64,000 nucleotides of DNA from Prorocentrum cordatum. Lineage: Eukaryota > Sar > Dinophyceae > Prorocentrales > Prorocentraceae. Where the stretch lies: the NCBI GenBank assembly GCA_963575745.1, contig CAUYUJ010015272.1, forward strand, positions 242,001 through 306,000. Direction: 5' to 3'. This document shows positions 8,982-20,760 of this stretch, piece after piece. The notes beneath the pieces are model-generated. The model saw only the letters and a program-made list of their open reading frames with translations, was not told the DNA's origin and did no database searches. The position numbers and the translations under genes are program-made. Position 1 is the first letter of the stretch. Every line of letters starts with the position of its first letter.

Positions 8982-11900
8982 AGGTCGTGAGGCTACGGTA
9001 GGCCGGCGCTTCCCACGCATACATCCACACGGAAAGAACCGAGAGAAGTCGTTGGTCCGTCGGGAGTTCCCCTCGGCCTTTTCGGAGGCTCGGGTTTGGC
9101 ACGTGCAGGAGGGGCTCGGGGATGGTGCCAGTGCGTTGCATAGCACGTAAGACGCTGGCGAAGAGGCGAAGGATGTCGTCGGGTAACTCCTTAGCCTCCT
9201 TTGTTGTCCAGCCGTCGAGTCCCCCCGCGCGGCGCGGTGAACGGGTGCGAATGAAGTGGATGAGTTGGTCGTCGGTGAGGTGGAAAGGGGCTGCTGGTGA
9301 TGGCGTAGGCAGCTCTTGTCGGTACTCGTCGTAGAAGTCTGCCCACGTCGGCATAGCTTCGGCATCATGGCCTGCGCGAGCGCGGTACCTGCCCAAGATG
9401 GGCTTCCAGGTGTCGACCATGAGCTTAAGCATGTCTTTGGTATTGGCAACAATGGCGTTGGCGGGGAGGGCGTCGGGAACCTGGGCAGGTGGTGGGTCAC
9501 GAGTGTGGCCTTCGTCGTTGTCCGTGTCGAGCGAGCTACCGTCGCTGGGGCTGAAGCCGCCAGCGTCGGTGTCGGCATCACTATCGTCCGTGCAAGCTTG
9601 GTCGGGGTTGAAGGCGGTGGTGTCGCAGTGGAGCTGTGCATCGTCGGGAGTGGTGGGCGTGCGGAGATACGCCGTGGGCGAGCAGTCGGCAGCCCGTGCG
9701 TATATGGCCGCCTTTCGCCCGCTTGGCTCGCGGACACCCTCAGCCCAAATCTTGATTCGTTCAGCTTTGACTCGGTTTGCACGTCGCGCCAGCTCTGAGT
9801 CAAGGTTTTGGATCAGACGGTCCAGGTGCTCTCCGCGTGGTGCTGGCACGTCGGGGGCCCAGGCCTCGGGAAAGGCCCGGGGGACCGTGGGGCGCAGCTT
9901 GTGGCAGAGAAGGCGGGCCGCGGTCCACGCGCAGTCGATGCGCTGCGCCAGGTACGGCGGGATAGCACGGCAGTCGATATGATGGTGTTGTCCGATGAAG
10001 CGAAGCTCGCAAAGTTGCCGATGGAGCTTGCGAAGGCGGTTCATGTGAATCGTGGAAGCTCCGTAGGTGGGAAAGGCGCGGGGGACAGCGGGTCGCTCCT
10101 CGAACGTGGGTGTGAGCCCGTGCATGGTAGGGGCCTTCTTTTTTGGGTGGTCTGGCGGTGGAGGCGGCAGGTCGCGCAGCCGGGTGAGATGGTACTCATG
10201 GCTGGCCTCGTTTGCCAGGGCGAACATGCGTTCCACATCGTCGCGTGTGTCAGCCTGCTCCATGCGGTCATGGTATCGCCCTGCGATGAGGGTCCCTAAT
10301 GCCTGAAGTTCGTGGTCCTCATGAGCTCCGTCGTTAGGAGGGTAGGGCGTGGGGGCTAGAAGGCGTCGGGCCGTATGGTCGAGGCGGCTAAGGTCGAGCG
10401 TGACCTGCAGGCCAACATGGGACTTCGCTGGCAAGTCACGCAGATAGCAGAAGTCGGTGACAAGGGATCGCGCAGCTTGGTTGGCGATGACATAGTCGAT
10501 GCGCGAAGTGCGGGGGCACTTGGTGACGCGGTCCCAGTCAGGGATATTGCCATATGTGTGCATGGTTTGGTCTGGTGTGCCTTCAGCGACGTTGGACCAT
10601 CCGTGCTGCATCATGTGCAGCAGGTGTGGATTGTCGTCGATGTTCGTGTTGGCGTCCATACAAATGAAATACGGGGCTGAGCCGACCCTCGCGGCGGCGC
10701 AATCAGCAAGCCGAAACAAATCGGTGCTGTCCCCTCCAGCGACCCCGTAGAGGCTCGCGATGTAGATCCCAGCGGGACCGTGGTTGTTTCGTCGCCGCCT
10801 GCGGCGGTGCTGGGTGCAGAGCGGGAGGAAGGCCTCGTGCCATCTTTTCTTGGCCTTGAGGGTGGCGATACAGGACGCAGTGTCGTCGACGGTGGAGTCG
10901 ACGATGGCGTCCTTAGAGAGGATGGCAACCCCTCCCGAGGCGCCAGTGTTGCCCACGACCGTGTGGTCTGTGCCGCCGTGGGCAGCTCTGCGCTGGGCTC
11001 GCGCCAGATCCAGGTCAGGTCCCAGACTGGCGTGGTATCCCCCGTGGTGTGGATTGGCGGCGTTGGTAGCGATGGCTTGTCTGGTAGGCTTGGCATGTCG
11101 GGTCTCCTGCAGTGCTATGACTGCGGCGTTGTGGTCGACACCTAGAGCGGTGATGGTTGGCCAGTTCGCTGGGAGACTCGTGATGTTGAGGCTGACGAGG
11201 TGGATGGAGCGACCTGGCCCGCCTCCATCGGTGGAGCTGGGGTTGGCACGCCCCGCACGGTGGAGGGCAGCCTGGCCCTCACCCAGGTAGAAGGCTTGGC
11301 CACAGTAGGAGCTCATGGCGTCCCTGCAGATTGGCTTGAACGGGGCTGAAGCCGCCGTCAGGCCAGAAGTATAGGCCAGGCATGGTCGACACTGCGCCAG
11401 GGGGGGTTCATAAACATCGGCAAAACTGCCTCGAAAAATCCTCCTCACTCCTGTACCGTGGGGGACGAGGGGAGGAGAGGTGAGACGGCAGCAGAGGGAG
11501 AGGGAGGCGACTCCTCGATCCGTCCTGCCGAACACAAGAGCAAAAGCAAACCAGCGGCGGCAGCTCGGCGCGGCAGCGGCGCAACGCGCGCGCATATACT
11601 GCGCACGCGACACCGCTTGTCCGTCCTGCGGCGGCGCGCCCGCCCCGTCAGTACCGTGATGAGCAGCATCGGGTGGAACAGCTCGAGCAGCGCGGTCGGT
11701 GGCCTGGCGCTGAGCCTCGTCCACGCCCGCTGCCGTGAGGCACGCGTTGCGGACAGGGCTGACTCCACGCGGGGCCGCCGCTGCCGCGGCAGCGGCTGAG
11801 GTGGCGGGGGCGCCGCCACGGCTCTGAGGAGAGAGCGGTGAGCCGCCGCCGAAGCCCGCCGCGAGGTCCTTGACGCGGTACTTGTTCTTGAAGGGGTCGA

Positions 11901-14900
11901 AGGTCGGCGCCTCGTCGATGGGGGCGACAACGCGGGTGGGCGGTGGCAGCTCCTGGTCCGTGGACGGCGTCGGCTCGAGGTCGACCTGGCCAGGATCGAT
12001 GGCGCTGGCACCGAAGCGTGGCACCACCTCGGGGGCTTGGCCATCAGCCTGAGTCTCGCGGGGCGGCGAGCTCGTGGAGCTCCCAGGGGCCTTGCGCGAG
12101 CTGTGGCGGCTGCAGGACCGGCTGCGCGGGGCGCGCCCGCCCGTGTGGCGGTCGCGTGGCGAGGTCGCCTGGGCGTTAGCGCGCGCAGAGTCCGCCCTGC
12201 TCGGGGAGCGGATCGGCGCTGCGCAGGGTGTTGGGCTGGGCTGGCGGGAGCCGCCTGTGCCGCCCGCCGCCGAGGCTGCGGCCTGGTCAGGGTCGACGGC
12301 GTCAGGGCGGGGGCTGACGTGATGGGCACTACCCTCGCTGTGCCGCGGGGAGGCGCTGTGGTGCGCCTGGGTGTACGTGAGGACGAGCGGGACGAGCGGC
12401 TGCCGCTCGCGCTCAGGGGGGGCAGGTTTTGCCTGGGCAGGGCGCAGCGCTGCGGCCACGTTTGGCGGGGGCGTGTGCTGGCGCGGTTGCCAAGCACGCA
12501 CGTTCGCATCACGCCATCCTTCAGGGCGCCCTGTCCTGCCACGGTTTGTTGCAGCCCCCTGTGCTGAAGCCGCAGGGGTTACCACTGCGGGCTGGTTGCT
12601 GGGGGTGCTGTCATGGCGGCCTGGGTAATGGCCCCAGGCACGCGTGGACCCTGGCACGGGCGAAGTGGCCCGTGGGGGGGCCTGCACGAGTGCACGCGGG
12701 TAGCCGATGACCGCTGGGTGCACCCTGGCGTGGGGGGCGTGGCCATAGCTGGAAGCGGCTGCTCCTGCCGCCGCGGGCCTGGCGCCGATGGGGCCACGGT
12801 GATAGGCGGCGCCCCCGCCGTACGCCGTGCTGTCGCCTGTCGGGACGCGCGCGGGGGAGCGGTTGCGTGGCGTGCTCGGCTGACCTGCGTCGCGTTGGTC
12901 GCGCTGCTGGGTGCGCTGCTGGTGCTGTTGGTAGCGCTGCTGGTCGGCTCTCGAGAGCGGGCGGGTGTCGGGGAGGATGGTGGGCACGTCGGGCCGCCGC
13001 CAGCCCTGATAGACGTGCTCGAAGGCATGGTCTGGGTAGGTCTCCCCGACGGGTGAGTAGCGCCGCACATGCTCCACGTAGTCAATGTTCTGCGGCTCGG
13101 GGAGCACCGTGATGTTCACAGTCCGCTGGTGCGCTGGTCCATAGAGACAGAAGCTACCACGGTTGCTGCGGTCGTGGTTCAGCTCGGCTTCGGTCGTGGC
13201 ACGGCTCACCATGGCGTCGCAGAGGCGCATGTCGTAGTCGAGAGCTTGAGGCCCAGGGCCGCCCTCGGCGTCCCAGTACAGTACCACATCTCGCCAGCGG
13301 GTGCGGGTAGTGTGGATGCGCTCGGCGATGGACTCGCAGACGGTCCTGACTGTGACACGATCCCTATGCATGTTGGTGTTGGCTAGGGAGTAAGGTCGGC
13401 GGACCGTTTTGTTGAAGATGAAGTCCTCCTTGAGGGCCTGGTGGGGGCCGAAGAGCACGTAGCCTTCCCTCCACAGCGGTTGGTCGGGGGACGGATCTTC
13501 AGGCATCCCCGTTCCTGTGAACACAGGTGGCCGCCTCGTGCCGTCGGGCAATCCCTGCTTGAGGACGCGGCGCGGCCTCGGTGGAAGATACCATTGACCC
13601 TGGTATCCTGCTTGGCCTGGTTGTGGAGGCTCCCCACCGGGGCCTGAAGGCGCTCGGGGGGGTTCCTTGAGGTCGTGCTGGGCTGGCGCGTTGCCGTATT
13701 GGCGGGCAAGGATGTGCGGAGGCATCCCTGTGGCACGGACGTCGAACAGGCTGTGCGGACTAGGCGGATGGGGGCACCTGCTGGAGAGGCAGCATGTGTC
13801 GGAGTCCCTGTTGTCGGTGCTGTACGCACACGTCCAGCTGTTGCATGAGTAGTCCGTGGACCAGTCCATAGGTGCACGTAGTCCGCTGAGGGAGCAGTCC
13901 GGGCACGTTGGTTGGCCCGAGGTGCCGAGCTGCGAGTTGCGGCGGGCAGCACAATACTGACAGCATTGGAATCGGCACTGTAGGCAAGTCCAGCGTCCTG
14001 GTAGGGGCGGGAACGCTTGCTCGTCGGTGACTGCGTCGTCTGGGTGGGGTCGGGGTCGATCCCACAAGGGCCAGACGTCGGCGAACCAGGACTGGCCTGT
14101 AGTGCGGACCACCTCGGCGGGGAGGCGAGCGTCGTCAGCATGGCGCTCGATCCACTGGGGCCCCAGGTCCGCTGGGATCATGACCGTGCGCCAAGTGTCG
14201 TCCGCCTTGACGTGGACTTGGGTCGGTGCCCAGAGCCTGGTAGTGGTTTCGCCATGGTCGTGGTGGAGGATGACCCAGCCGTCGCGACCCGCAACCGCAG
14301 GGTCGATAACGCGGTGGCCCACGACGGTCGTCCCCCACGGTAAGTAGGCGCCGTCGTGGTGCTCGCCCGGGTCAAGCCAGACCTCGATGCCAGGGGCATT
14401 GACACGGGCCCGCACATCGCGGACGTGGAAGGCGAGAACGTGGTAGGCGGTCGGCTCCTCCTCCGTCTCGATGTGCTCCCACGTCTCGATGTCGCTGTTG
14501 TCCGAGGTGGAGTTTCCGCCGCTCTGCCGTGACGAACGCGAGGCAGATCGCCGTGGCCGAGCATGGCCTCGGGCGAGGGCGGCGGCCGCGCTGATGAGGG
14601 ACGGCGTACGGCGGTCGTCGGCTCCCGATGTCGTCGATGAGCGGTCTGGACTGTGTCCCAGGGCGGCACCTGACTGGTAGGTGCGCGGTGGGCCAGACGC
14701 GGCCCCAGGGCTGGAGCCGCTGGGGCGCGGCTCTCGTGCGTCGGACTGCCCCCGCACGGGGGCGGCTTGCAAGCCAGTGTACACCAGGTCGATCAGTGGC
14801 TGCGGGTCCAGCTGGAGCTTGCAAAGCGAGACGCGTGGACGGGGCTGGTTGGGGTCGGCCCTGGTGGCGGTTTCGGTGTCGTAGTGCTGTTTAGCCCATG

Positions 14901-16188
14901 CTCGCGCTGCCTCTGGCGAGTATAGTGCCTGTGGCGGTGGCCACGCTGCCGCGATGTCCAGCCTGCGCCAGGTGTTAGCTTCCTGGTCGCGGGCTTCAGC
15001 CGCCTCGCGGAGGTCTGGGTGATCGTAGCCGGCGATGTGGAGGGCGTGCGCACAGTCGCCCATGCCATAGGCTTGTGGTAGGGCACGGCACCTGGAGGCA
15101 GCTTCCGTGGGGGCACACCAGTCCATGCGGATGAGGAGGCCCAGGACCCGAGGGTAGATGAGGCGCGCTCCGTGGGCCTCCCCTTTCACGAAGTTGTGCC
15201 AGTTCTCGCCGCGCGGCGGTTGGGTAGCCTCGCACATCCAGAGCGCGATGGGTCCCCACGCGAGGGTGTCGTCCTCGAGGCTGTAGGGCGGGTGAGGCGG
15301 CACTGCGCACCACGCGGCCAGCGACGGGTGCACGCTCACGTACGTGCGGCCAACATTTGTGGCGGTTCGACCCTTCGCTTCACGGCGGGGGCCTGGCAGG
15401 AGGTGACCTCCGTTGAAAGCGAGACGAGCCGCAAGGTCGCCGCGGGTCCCGTGCCAGAAGACCGTGGGCGTGTCAGTGGTGGGTTCACGGAGGTCCCACG
15501 TGAGGTAGGGGAAGATCGTCTCGCCTGAGTTCCCACCCGAGTCTTCCAGCACCCAAGTGAGTCGGTTCGGGGGCCTCTGCATGATGTCAGTCCACGGCGC
15601 CAACGCTTGGAGCGTTGGATCATGGGTGAATCGAGGATGGTCGTGGAGCCGCAGGGCGTCTTTGATGTCCTCTGTGGTTACGCCACTGTTACCAAGCGCA
15701 AAGCCGTTTTGGTACAGGGCGGTGAGGATGCTCGTCGGCGGCACGGGGACCGCTGGGTCGCGCTGGATGGTGTTGCGTAAGTTGCGCGGCGGTGGCCTGA
15801 GGGCTGGGTGGGGCGTACCAGGGCCTGGAGGCGCCTGGGGCCTGGCGGGTGATGCATAGCGTGCTCGCCGTCGTGGTGGTTGGGTGTCCATGTCGGTAGA
15901 GGAACCACGAGCATCTGCATGTCGGAAGATGGACCACGGGCTGTCGAGGGTGCGCTCACGTGTTTCCCTTGCCTCGGCGTCGCTGGCATGGGCTGTGGCG
16001 TCTTCGTGAGTCGGTGGGTTGCCATAAGCCGCACCACTTATGGGGCCGTCTCGCGGGGACGGGCTGGTCGATCGTGGTGTGACAGACGAGGCTCGCGATA
16101 CCGCGGCAGTGACTTCGACAATGGCGGCGGTGGTGGCGGTGGTGACATCGGCGACTGCGGCGGCAACTGCAGCAGCATAGTGTTCCTG
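8982..16188 (-). CDS. ORF2 main part of copy B: ART-like module, Cys-rich region, AP-endonuclease, RT N-terminus
   Basis: One uninterrupted frame runs about 2,400 codons from the gap. In order: an Ala-rich helix; a possible ADP-ribosyltransferase-like stretch (VFWHGTRGDLAARLAFNGG, then GRTYVSVHPSLAAW, near 15300-15475); a possible SH3-like barrel (GIEVWLDPGEHHDGAY); a Cys-rich cluster (WTCLQCRFQCCQYCAAR); long SP/R-rich disorder; an endonuclease/exonuclease/phosphatase domain (SIHLVSLNITSLPANW, QETRH, FICMDANTN, SRIDYVIANQ, about 10380-11215); then the start of the RT (SPRRAGGLDGWTTKEAKEL). LINE ORF2 proteins are usually 1,000-1,300 residues; this N-terminal extension is exceptional. The upstream end is lost in the gap. 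Confidence 0.85.
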
Positions 16189-16288
16189 NNNNNNNNNNNN
16201 NNNNNNNNNNNNNNNNNNNNNNNNNNNNNNNNNNNNNNNNNNNNNNNNNNNNNNNNNNNNNNNNNNNNNNNNNNNNNNNNNNNNNNNN
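16189..16288. other. Assembly gap of 100 N
   Basis: Exactly 100 undetermined bases, a conventional placeholder size. Left of it is giant-LINE sequence broken mid-ORF2; right of it is unrelated sequence. True distance and adjacency are therefore unknown, and any reading frame drawn through it is artificial. Confidence 0.98.
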
Positions 16289-16319
16289 CTTCCCTCCTCG
16301 TTCGTCCCTCCTTCTCTCC

Positions 16320-16800
16320 CAGCCCCGCAGCGGACATCGGGAGACATCAGCGAACCGCCGCAAAAACCCTGGAGAGATCGACGTCGAGGTTCGAACCTGG
16401 AGGATCGAGCTTCGAGGCTTCCTGGCCTTTGGGGGCCCTTGTCGCCACGGCTGGACGCCGCTCGGAAAATTGGTGCTCTTGGACCCGGGGAGGGGTCTTG
16501 GCACTGACGGCGGTTTCGGCTCCGCCGCGGGGCGCCCTCCTCGATACACGGGCGCCTCTGGGGCGGGGAGGTGCCGGGAGATTCGGCCGTTCCCCCCCCC
16601 CCGCGCCGCTTGAAACATCAACGAATCCCCCCCCCGAACAAAAACTATAAGATTTCCGGGAGATTCAGCCGCCCCCCCCCGCCGCCGCTTGAGACATCAG
16701 CGCGCCCCCAGAAAAACACAGAAGATTCCCGGAAGATTCCCGGGAGATTTGGCCGCCCCCCCCGCCGCCGCCGCCACCAGCCAGGCACCAGGCAACACCC
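16320..16800. repeat. Degenerate C-rich repeat with GGGAGATTCGGCCG and GAGACATCAGC units
   Basis: Units built from a (T/G)GGGAGATT-GGCCG box, a run of 8-10 C, GCCGCCGC and GAGACATCAGC recur at about 16330, 16577, 16660 and 16747, spaced roughly 80-100 bp. Stretch 16441-16475 also resembles 53661-53695 (shared GTCGCC-CGGCTGGACGC and TCG-AAAA--GGTGC). No gene is visible. Confidence 0.55.
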
Positions 16801-16964
16801 CGGCACATCTACATGCCGCACGAGGCGCCGATCGGCGGCCACCAGCCGGCACCAGGGTAAACGCCAGCGCACCCATGCGATGCGAACGTTGTTTTGTAAA
16901 AAAATTAGTGCTGTTTGGTGAAAACTTGGCTCCTCGAGCTGAGGCCGCGCTTCTGAGGGGGACA

Positions 16965-16999
<35 letters not shown>

Positions 17000-17154
17000 T
17001 TAAGTTGGGCGTGTCCCCTTACAGGAGACTTTCGACGACAAATAAAACATACCCCCCCCAAAAATAGTCCAAACACAGTCTGGCCATTTGGGGGTAGTTT
17101 TTGAGTATTTTTTTTCGCCCAAAATCCCCGTGTAGTGGGACACGCCCGACTTAA

Positions 17155-17183
<29 letters not shown>
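16965..17183. repeat. (TCG)n microsatellite split by an insertion
   Basis: A pure TCG/CGT trinucleotide run occupies about 16965-16999 and resumes at 17155-17183, interrupted only by the 155-bp element between. The runs continue each other in unit type and orientation. Confidence 0.9.
17000..17154. mobile_element. MITE-like 155-bp element with 18-bp terminal inverted repeats
   Basis: The left end TTAAGTTGGGCGTGTCCC (17000-17017) and the right end GGGACACGCCCGACTTAA (17137-17154) are inverted complements with one mismatch in 18. The interior is AT-rich and non-coding. Both edges abut the (TCG)n run. TTAA at both ends could be a piggyBac-like target duplication or part of the inverted repeat; a TA duplication of Tc1/mariner type cannot be excluded. 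Too short to code for a transposase, so it would be non-autonomous. Confidence 0.8.
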
Positions 17184-17185
<2 letters not shown>

Positions 17186-19390
17186 ATGCAGGCACTGCTT
17201 GGTAAAAGCCGCAGGGGGCCCCGTCTCGCCGCCACGGCACGCCACGGCCAGGCGCGGTCTTCGCAAACCCGGACGGGCCAGTCTGGCGCCCGGATGCCGG
17301 CCGAGGGCACCTTCGTCGGATTTCGGCCGGGGGGAGCTCACAAAAAGCGTCGAAGAAGTTGCGGAAAGGCTCCCAGCACGCATGCTGGAAACGAGTAGGA
17401 AAACGCTTCCGGGACACACTGCAGGGAAAGGTGGGAACAAGCCGTGTAGGAACATCCTGTCAGGATTTGATTCTTCACACCAGCCGAGACACTCGATGCG
17501 AGCACTGGCCCTGAGGGTGGACGCGACGGGTGCTGAAAGGCGAGCCGGCCCAGCGTTGCGGGGAGAAAGGGGGAGCTAATTATACGCCTCTGGTCCCAGC
17601 TTATACATTGCAACGCACAAGGAAGAACCTGCGACGAACACTGCAGGCAGGAACACCCGCGGATGAGCAAGGAAGAACGAGGAAGAAAGAAGGATGCCCG
17701 AGGCCCTTTCTGCCCTTCTCCCCTATCGCAATCAAGGTTGGTATGGTAAGAACGAACACCCCAATCCCATCATTTGCGTTTGCGATGCTCGATTGTGCGT
17801 TTATTGATCTGCACCGCCTCGTTCGACTTCTGATTCGGGACATAATCCAGGGGGGCTCTCGCGATTCTTCGGCGCTTGTCCATAATCATGCAGGATGAAG
17901 GAGGGTAGAGGGGGCGTTCCCAAACATTGGTGGTTTGGTGGTGCCACCAATGTTTGTTTTTCCAGTTTTGCTTTGCGGCAGTCCGAGGTCGACGAGGACT
18001 CAAAAAAAGGGAGGTCATATTGCCCCGATCGGCTTGCGCTCGGGTCCTGCACCGGCACGCGCCGCACCCTCGCGTCGGGGAGTCGCAGTCATGGACGCGA
18101 GGGTTGTTCTTGCAGCGTTTGGGGTCCTCGGGAGCCTCACGGGTCGACCTGGCCCGATGAGTTGCATTGCTGTGTGGGCTCAGATAGCACTCCAGGCGGA
18201 AAGCACTTGAAGTCGTCGCGCTTCCCGGCAGAGTTTTACAGCAATGGTCACCAGCGCCAGCGTCGCCACCCGCGTTTAGCAGTGGGCAGCGGCTCTCTCC
18301 AGCCCGACAGAGGTCTCCCTCTACCTTTCGAATCTTGCTATAGGACGCTCCAATCGCATCTTGATGCAGTGGACGGACAGCACGGGTTGCCTGGATGGTT
18401 GCGACTGCTTGCACGTCCCTCGCAACTTTCAAACGGGGGCCTCCTTCGGCCGTTCGTCAACTACTGTGATGATGCAAGCGCCGAAAAGCTCATGGAAGCG
18501 ACGAGCGACACTTCTATAAAGACGCAAATCTCCACTGAGCAGGGCCTGTTGCTCAACATCAACCGTTGGGTCTGCGGCCGGAACCGCCAAATTCGCGACC
18601 CGGACGACCTGCCGTTTGTGAGGGCGTTGGGGGGCGTGAGGAACCCGATATTGGCCGTATCGACATAGTGCGGGCCGGAGATCAACGACGTGCCGATGCC
18701 GATGTTTAAGCCCCGATGGACGAAAGACGGCTGCGACGCCAGCCGTGCCGGCTGCGCGGGTCAGGGCGCCGCTGCAGAGCGTGGCGTAGCGGCGGCGAGC
18801 TGGTTCGCCCATCCGCGGGCAGTCTGCCCGAGGATGCCACTGCCCCGCTTCCACGAGGGCGCAGGTCTGCGCATTCTCTCCCTGTGATATTTGGGGAGGC
18901 GCCGCTCCCATCTCTTGGCATCGCTCGGACGTGTGCAACTTTTCGGGGCGGGGTTCGTCGAGGAACATTCTGGATCATCTTGCGAAAGACGCACGCAAGG
19001 AATCGCAAAACGCACGGGGGACGGACGTCCGAGCGATGGCGAGATCTCCCCTCGCTCCCCTTCCCCCCCCGTCCTGGCCCCGCTCTGCTACAGGCCGGCT
19101 TGGGTTCAGACCGCAGCGGCCAGGGCCCTCGGTGCCTCCCCTCGGCTGCCCGGCCGGTATCACTGTTCTTGTGGCTTGCAGCCTTGTTTCGCGTCCGAGA
19201 TCATTCTCGACATGTTTGAACGGCGTGGCACGCCGCGCACCCCATGTTTTGGGCCAGAGGTCAGCACATTCTGGACGCTTCGCGTAACCCCAACAGCCCA
19301 TCCAGAAGCGACGTCCAGACGAGTTGCCTTGATCATAGATGTGGTGTAGAATGCAGTGGGAAAAAAGTGTTGCGTAAGACGTCGCAGCCC
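17184..19390. other. Unassigned intergenic sequence with one strong hairpin
   Basis: No gene or family is recognised. ORFs up to about 250 codons occur on both strands but show no motif and overlap each other, as expected in GC-rich DNA. CAAACATTGGTGG (17921-17933) and its exact inverted complement (17944-17956) form a 13-bp stem with a 10-nt loop. Confidence 0.5.
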
Positions 19391-19672
19391 AAGAGAGGGA
19401 GGATTGGGGAGGAGGAGGAGGAGGAGGAGGAGGAGGAAGAGGCGGAGGAGGGGGAGGAGGAGGAGGAGGACGAGGAGGAGGAGGAAGAGTCGCAGGAGGA
19501 GGAGGAGGAGGAGGAGGAGGAGAGGAGGAGGAGGAGGAGGAGGAGGAGGAGGGAGAGGGGAAGGGGGAGAAGGGACGAGGAAGGAGGAGAAACAGGCGGA
19601 TCAGATAGAGGAAGAGAAGGAGGAGGAGGAGGAGGAGGAGGAGGAGGAGGAGGAGGAGGAGGGCGGGCAGAA
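19391..19672 (+). repeat. (GGA)n purine tract
   Basis: About 280 bp of GGA/GAG trinucleotide repeats with few interruptions on the plus strand. It leads directly into a block of the periodic repeat. Shorter purine tracts of the same kind sit beside other blocks (22555-22605, 25222-25300, 53462-53520, 62560-62660). Confidence 0.9.
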
Positions 19673-20652
19673 AGGCCATATGCCTCTTGGATGCCTCTCG
19701 GAAGTTCCTTGGATTTCGTTTGAGGGTTTCTTGGAATCCTCTTGGGGCGCTTTGGCGGTATTTCGACAGTCACGGATGCCTATTGGAGCGTTTTGGGTGC
19801 CTCTGTGGGGCCTCTTTTGGGCCTCTTGGAGGCCTCTGGCGGGCCTTTCCCTTCCCCCCACTCGGGTGACCGCGGCGGCGGCGGTCTGGTCGGCGTCCCC
19901 TCTTCCCCTAGTGGTGGTGGGTGGTCTTCGGGCTGAGGCTCTGCCATGGCGCTGGGCGGCAGGGTTGCAACGCCACGGCGGCCTCAGAGCAGGCTGACAG
20001 CGCACGCCCCGGCCAAAGGCCGGGGAGCATGCGGCAAGGCCAAAGGACGCTCGCCGCACTGTCATCTTCTAAGCCCATTGGGGGTCCCTTGGGAGCCTCT
20101 TGGGGTCATCTTTGGGGCATTTTGGGGGCATCGTGGGCGCCTCTTGGGACTTCCTGGGCATCTCTTGGGGCCGTCTCGGTGCAGTTTTGGGAGCCTCGGG
20201 GGCCATCTTGCGAGAGATCGATCAAAGGCTGGGGGCTCCTTATTTAGGGTCCCCCCCCCAGGAGGCCAACATGTGGCCAGAACTTGAGTAAAGTCATTGA
20301 TCTTGGCTTTCTAGCCGAGGCCTCTGAGGGCGTCTTGGGTGCCTCTGGGGGGCCCATTTGGGCCTCTTGGGGGTCTCCTGGGAGCCTCTTCGGGGGCCTC
20401 TTGGGGGCCTCGTGGGGCCTCTTGGCCACCTTTTGGAACCGTCTTGGGGCACCTTTGGGAGCCTCGGGGGCGCCAACATGTGGCCAAAACTGACGTAACA
20501 TTTGCGGTTTTGGCTTTCTCGCCGAGACCTTTTGGGGCGTCTTGGGTGCTTCAGGGGGGGCCTCTTGGAGCCTCTTGGGCGCCTCTTGGGCGCCTCTTGG
20601 GGGCCTCTTGGGGGCCTGTTGGGGGCCTGTTGGGACCTTCCGGGCACCTTTT
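19673..20652 (-). repeat. Periodic CCCAAGAGG-type repeat block (minus orientation)
   Basis: The plus strand reads as runs of GCCTCTTGGGGGCCTCTTGG-like units every 10-11 bp. A longer unit, starting CCAACATGTGGCC and containing TTGGCTTTCT-GCCGAG, occurs at about 20265 and again 207 bp later at about 20472. A less repetitive stretch lies at 19850-20060. ORFs in several frames are by-products of the repeat. Confidence 0.8.
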
Positions 20653-20671
20653 GAGCCGTTCTGGCTCAGGC
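20653..20671 (+). other. Candidate relict spliced-leader sequence
   Basis: GAGCCGTTCTGGCTCAGGC resembles the dinoflagellate spliced leader with several substitutions. The 18-mer starting at its A is identical to the minus-strand sequence at 53434-53417, which directly follows an exact spliced leader. It lies 90 bp upstream of an ORF1-like zinc-finger ORF, as in copy D. Confidence 0.45.
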
Positions 20672-20760
20672 GTTTAGCCTGCGCTTGCAACTGCGAACTT
20701 CAGAACGGCGCTGCAGTTGCGAGTCATGCGGCTCCACACAGTGAGAACCATTCCGCAGCC

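Larger units (their letters stand above)
5206..16188 (-). mobile_element. Giant LINE copy B, 3' portion, cut by the scaffold gap
   Basis: This is a minus-strand copy of the same element. It begins at the gap inside ORF2 and runs through the endonuclease, reverse transcriptase, zinc knuckle, RNase H, ORF3 and the 3' untranslated region. It aligns with copy C from about 26800 to 37988. Homology stops exactly at the first N, so the break is an assembly limit and not a biological end. Together A and B cover almost the whole element but are two different insertions, or two units of a tandem. Confidence 0.92.

Noticed and set aside
8863-16347. A single 2,494-codon ORF running through the N gap
   Set aside because: The part right of 16188 passes through undetermined bases into unrelated sequence. 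Only 8982-16188 is supported by comparison with copy C.
16390-16400. tRNA-like T-loop GGTTCGAACC
   Set aside because: A chance 10-bp palindrome. No acceptor or anticodon stems can be drawn upstream.
18429-18968. 180-codon minus-strand ORF
   Set aside because: No motif, an overlapping plus-strand ORF of similar length and no composition difference from its surroundings.
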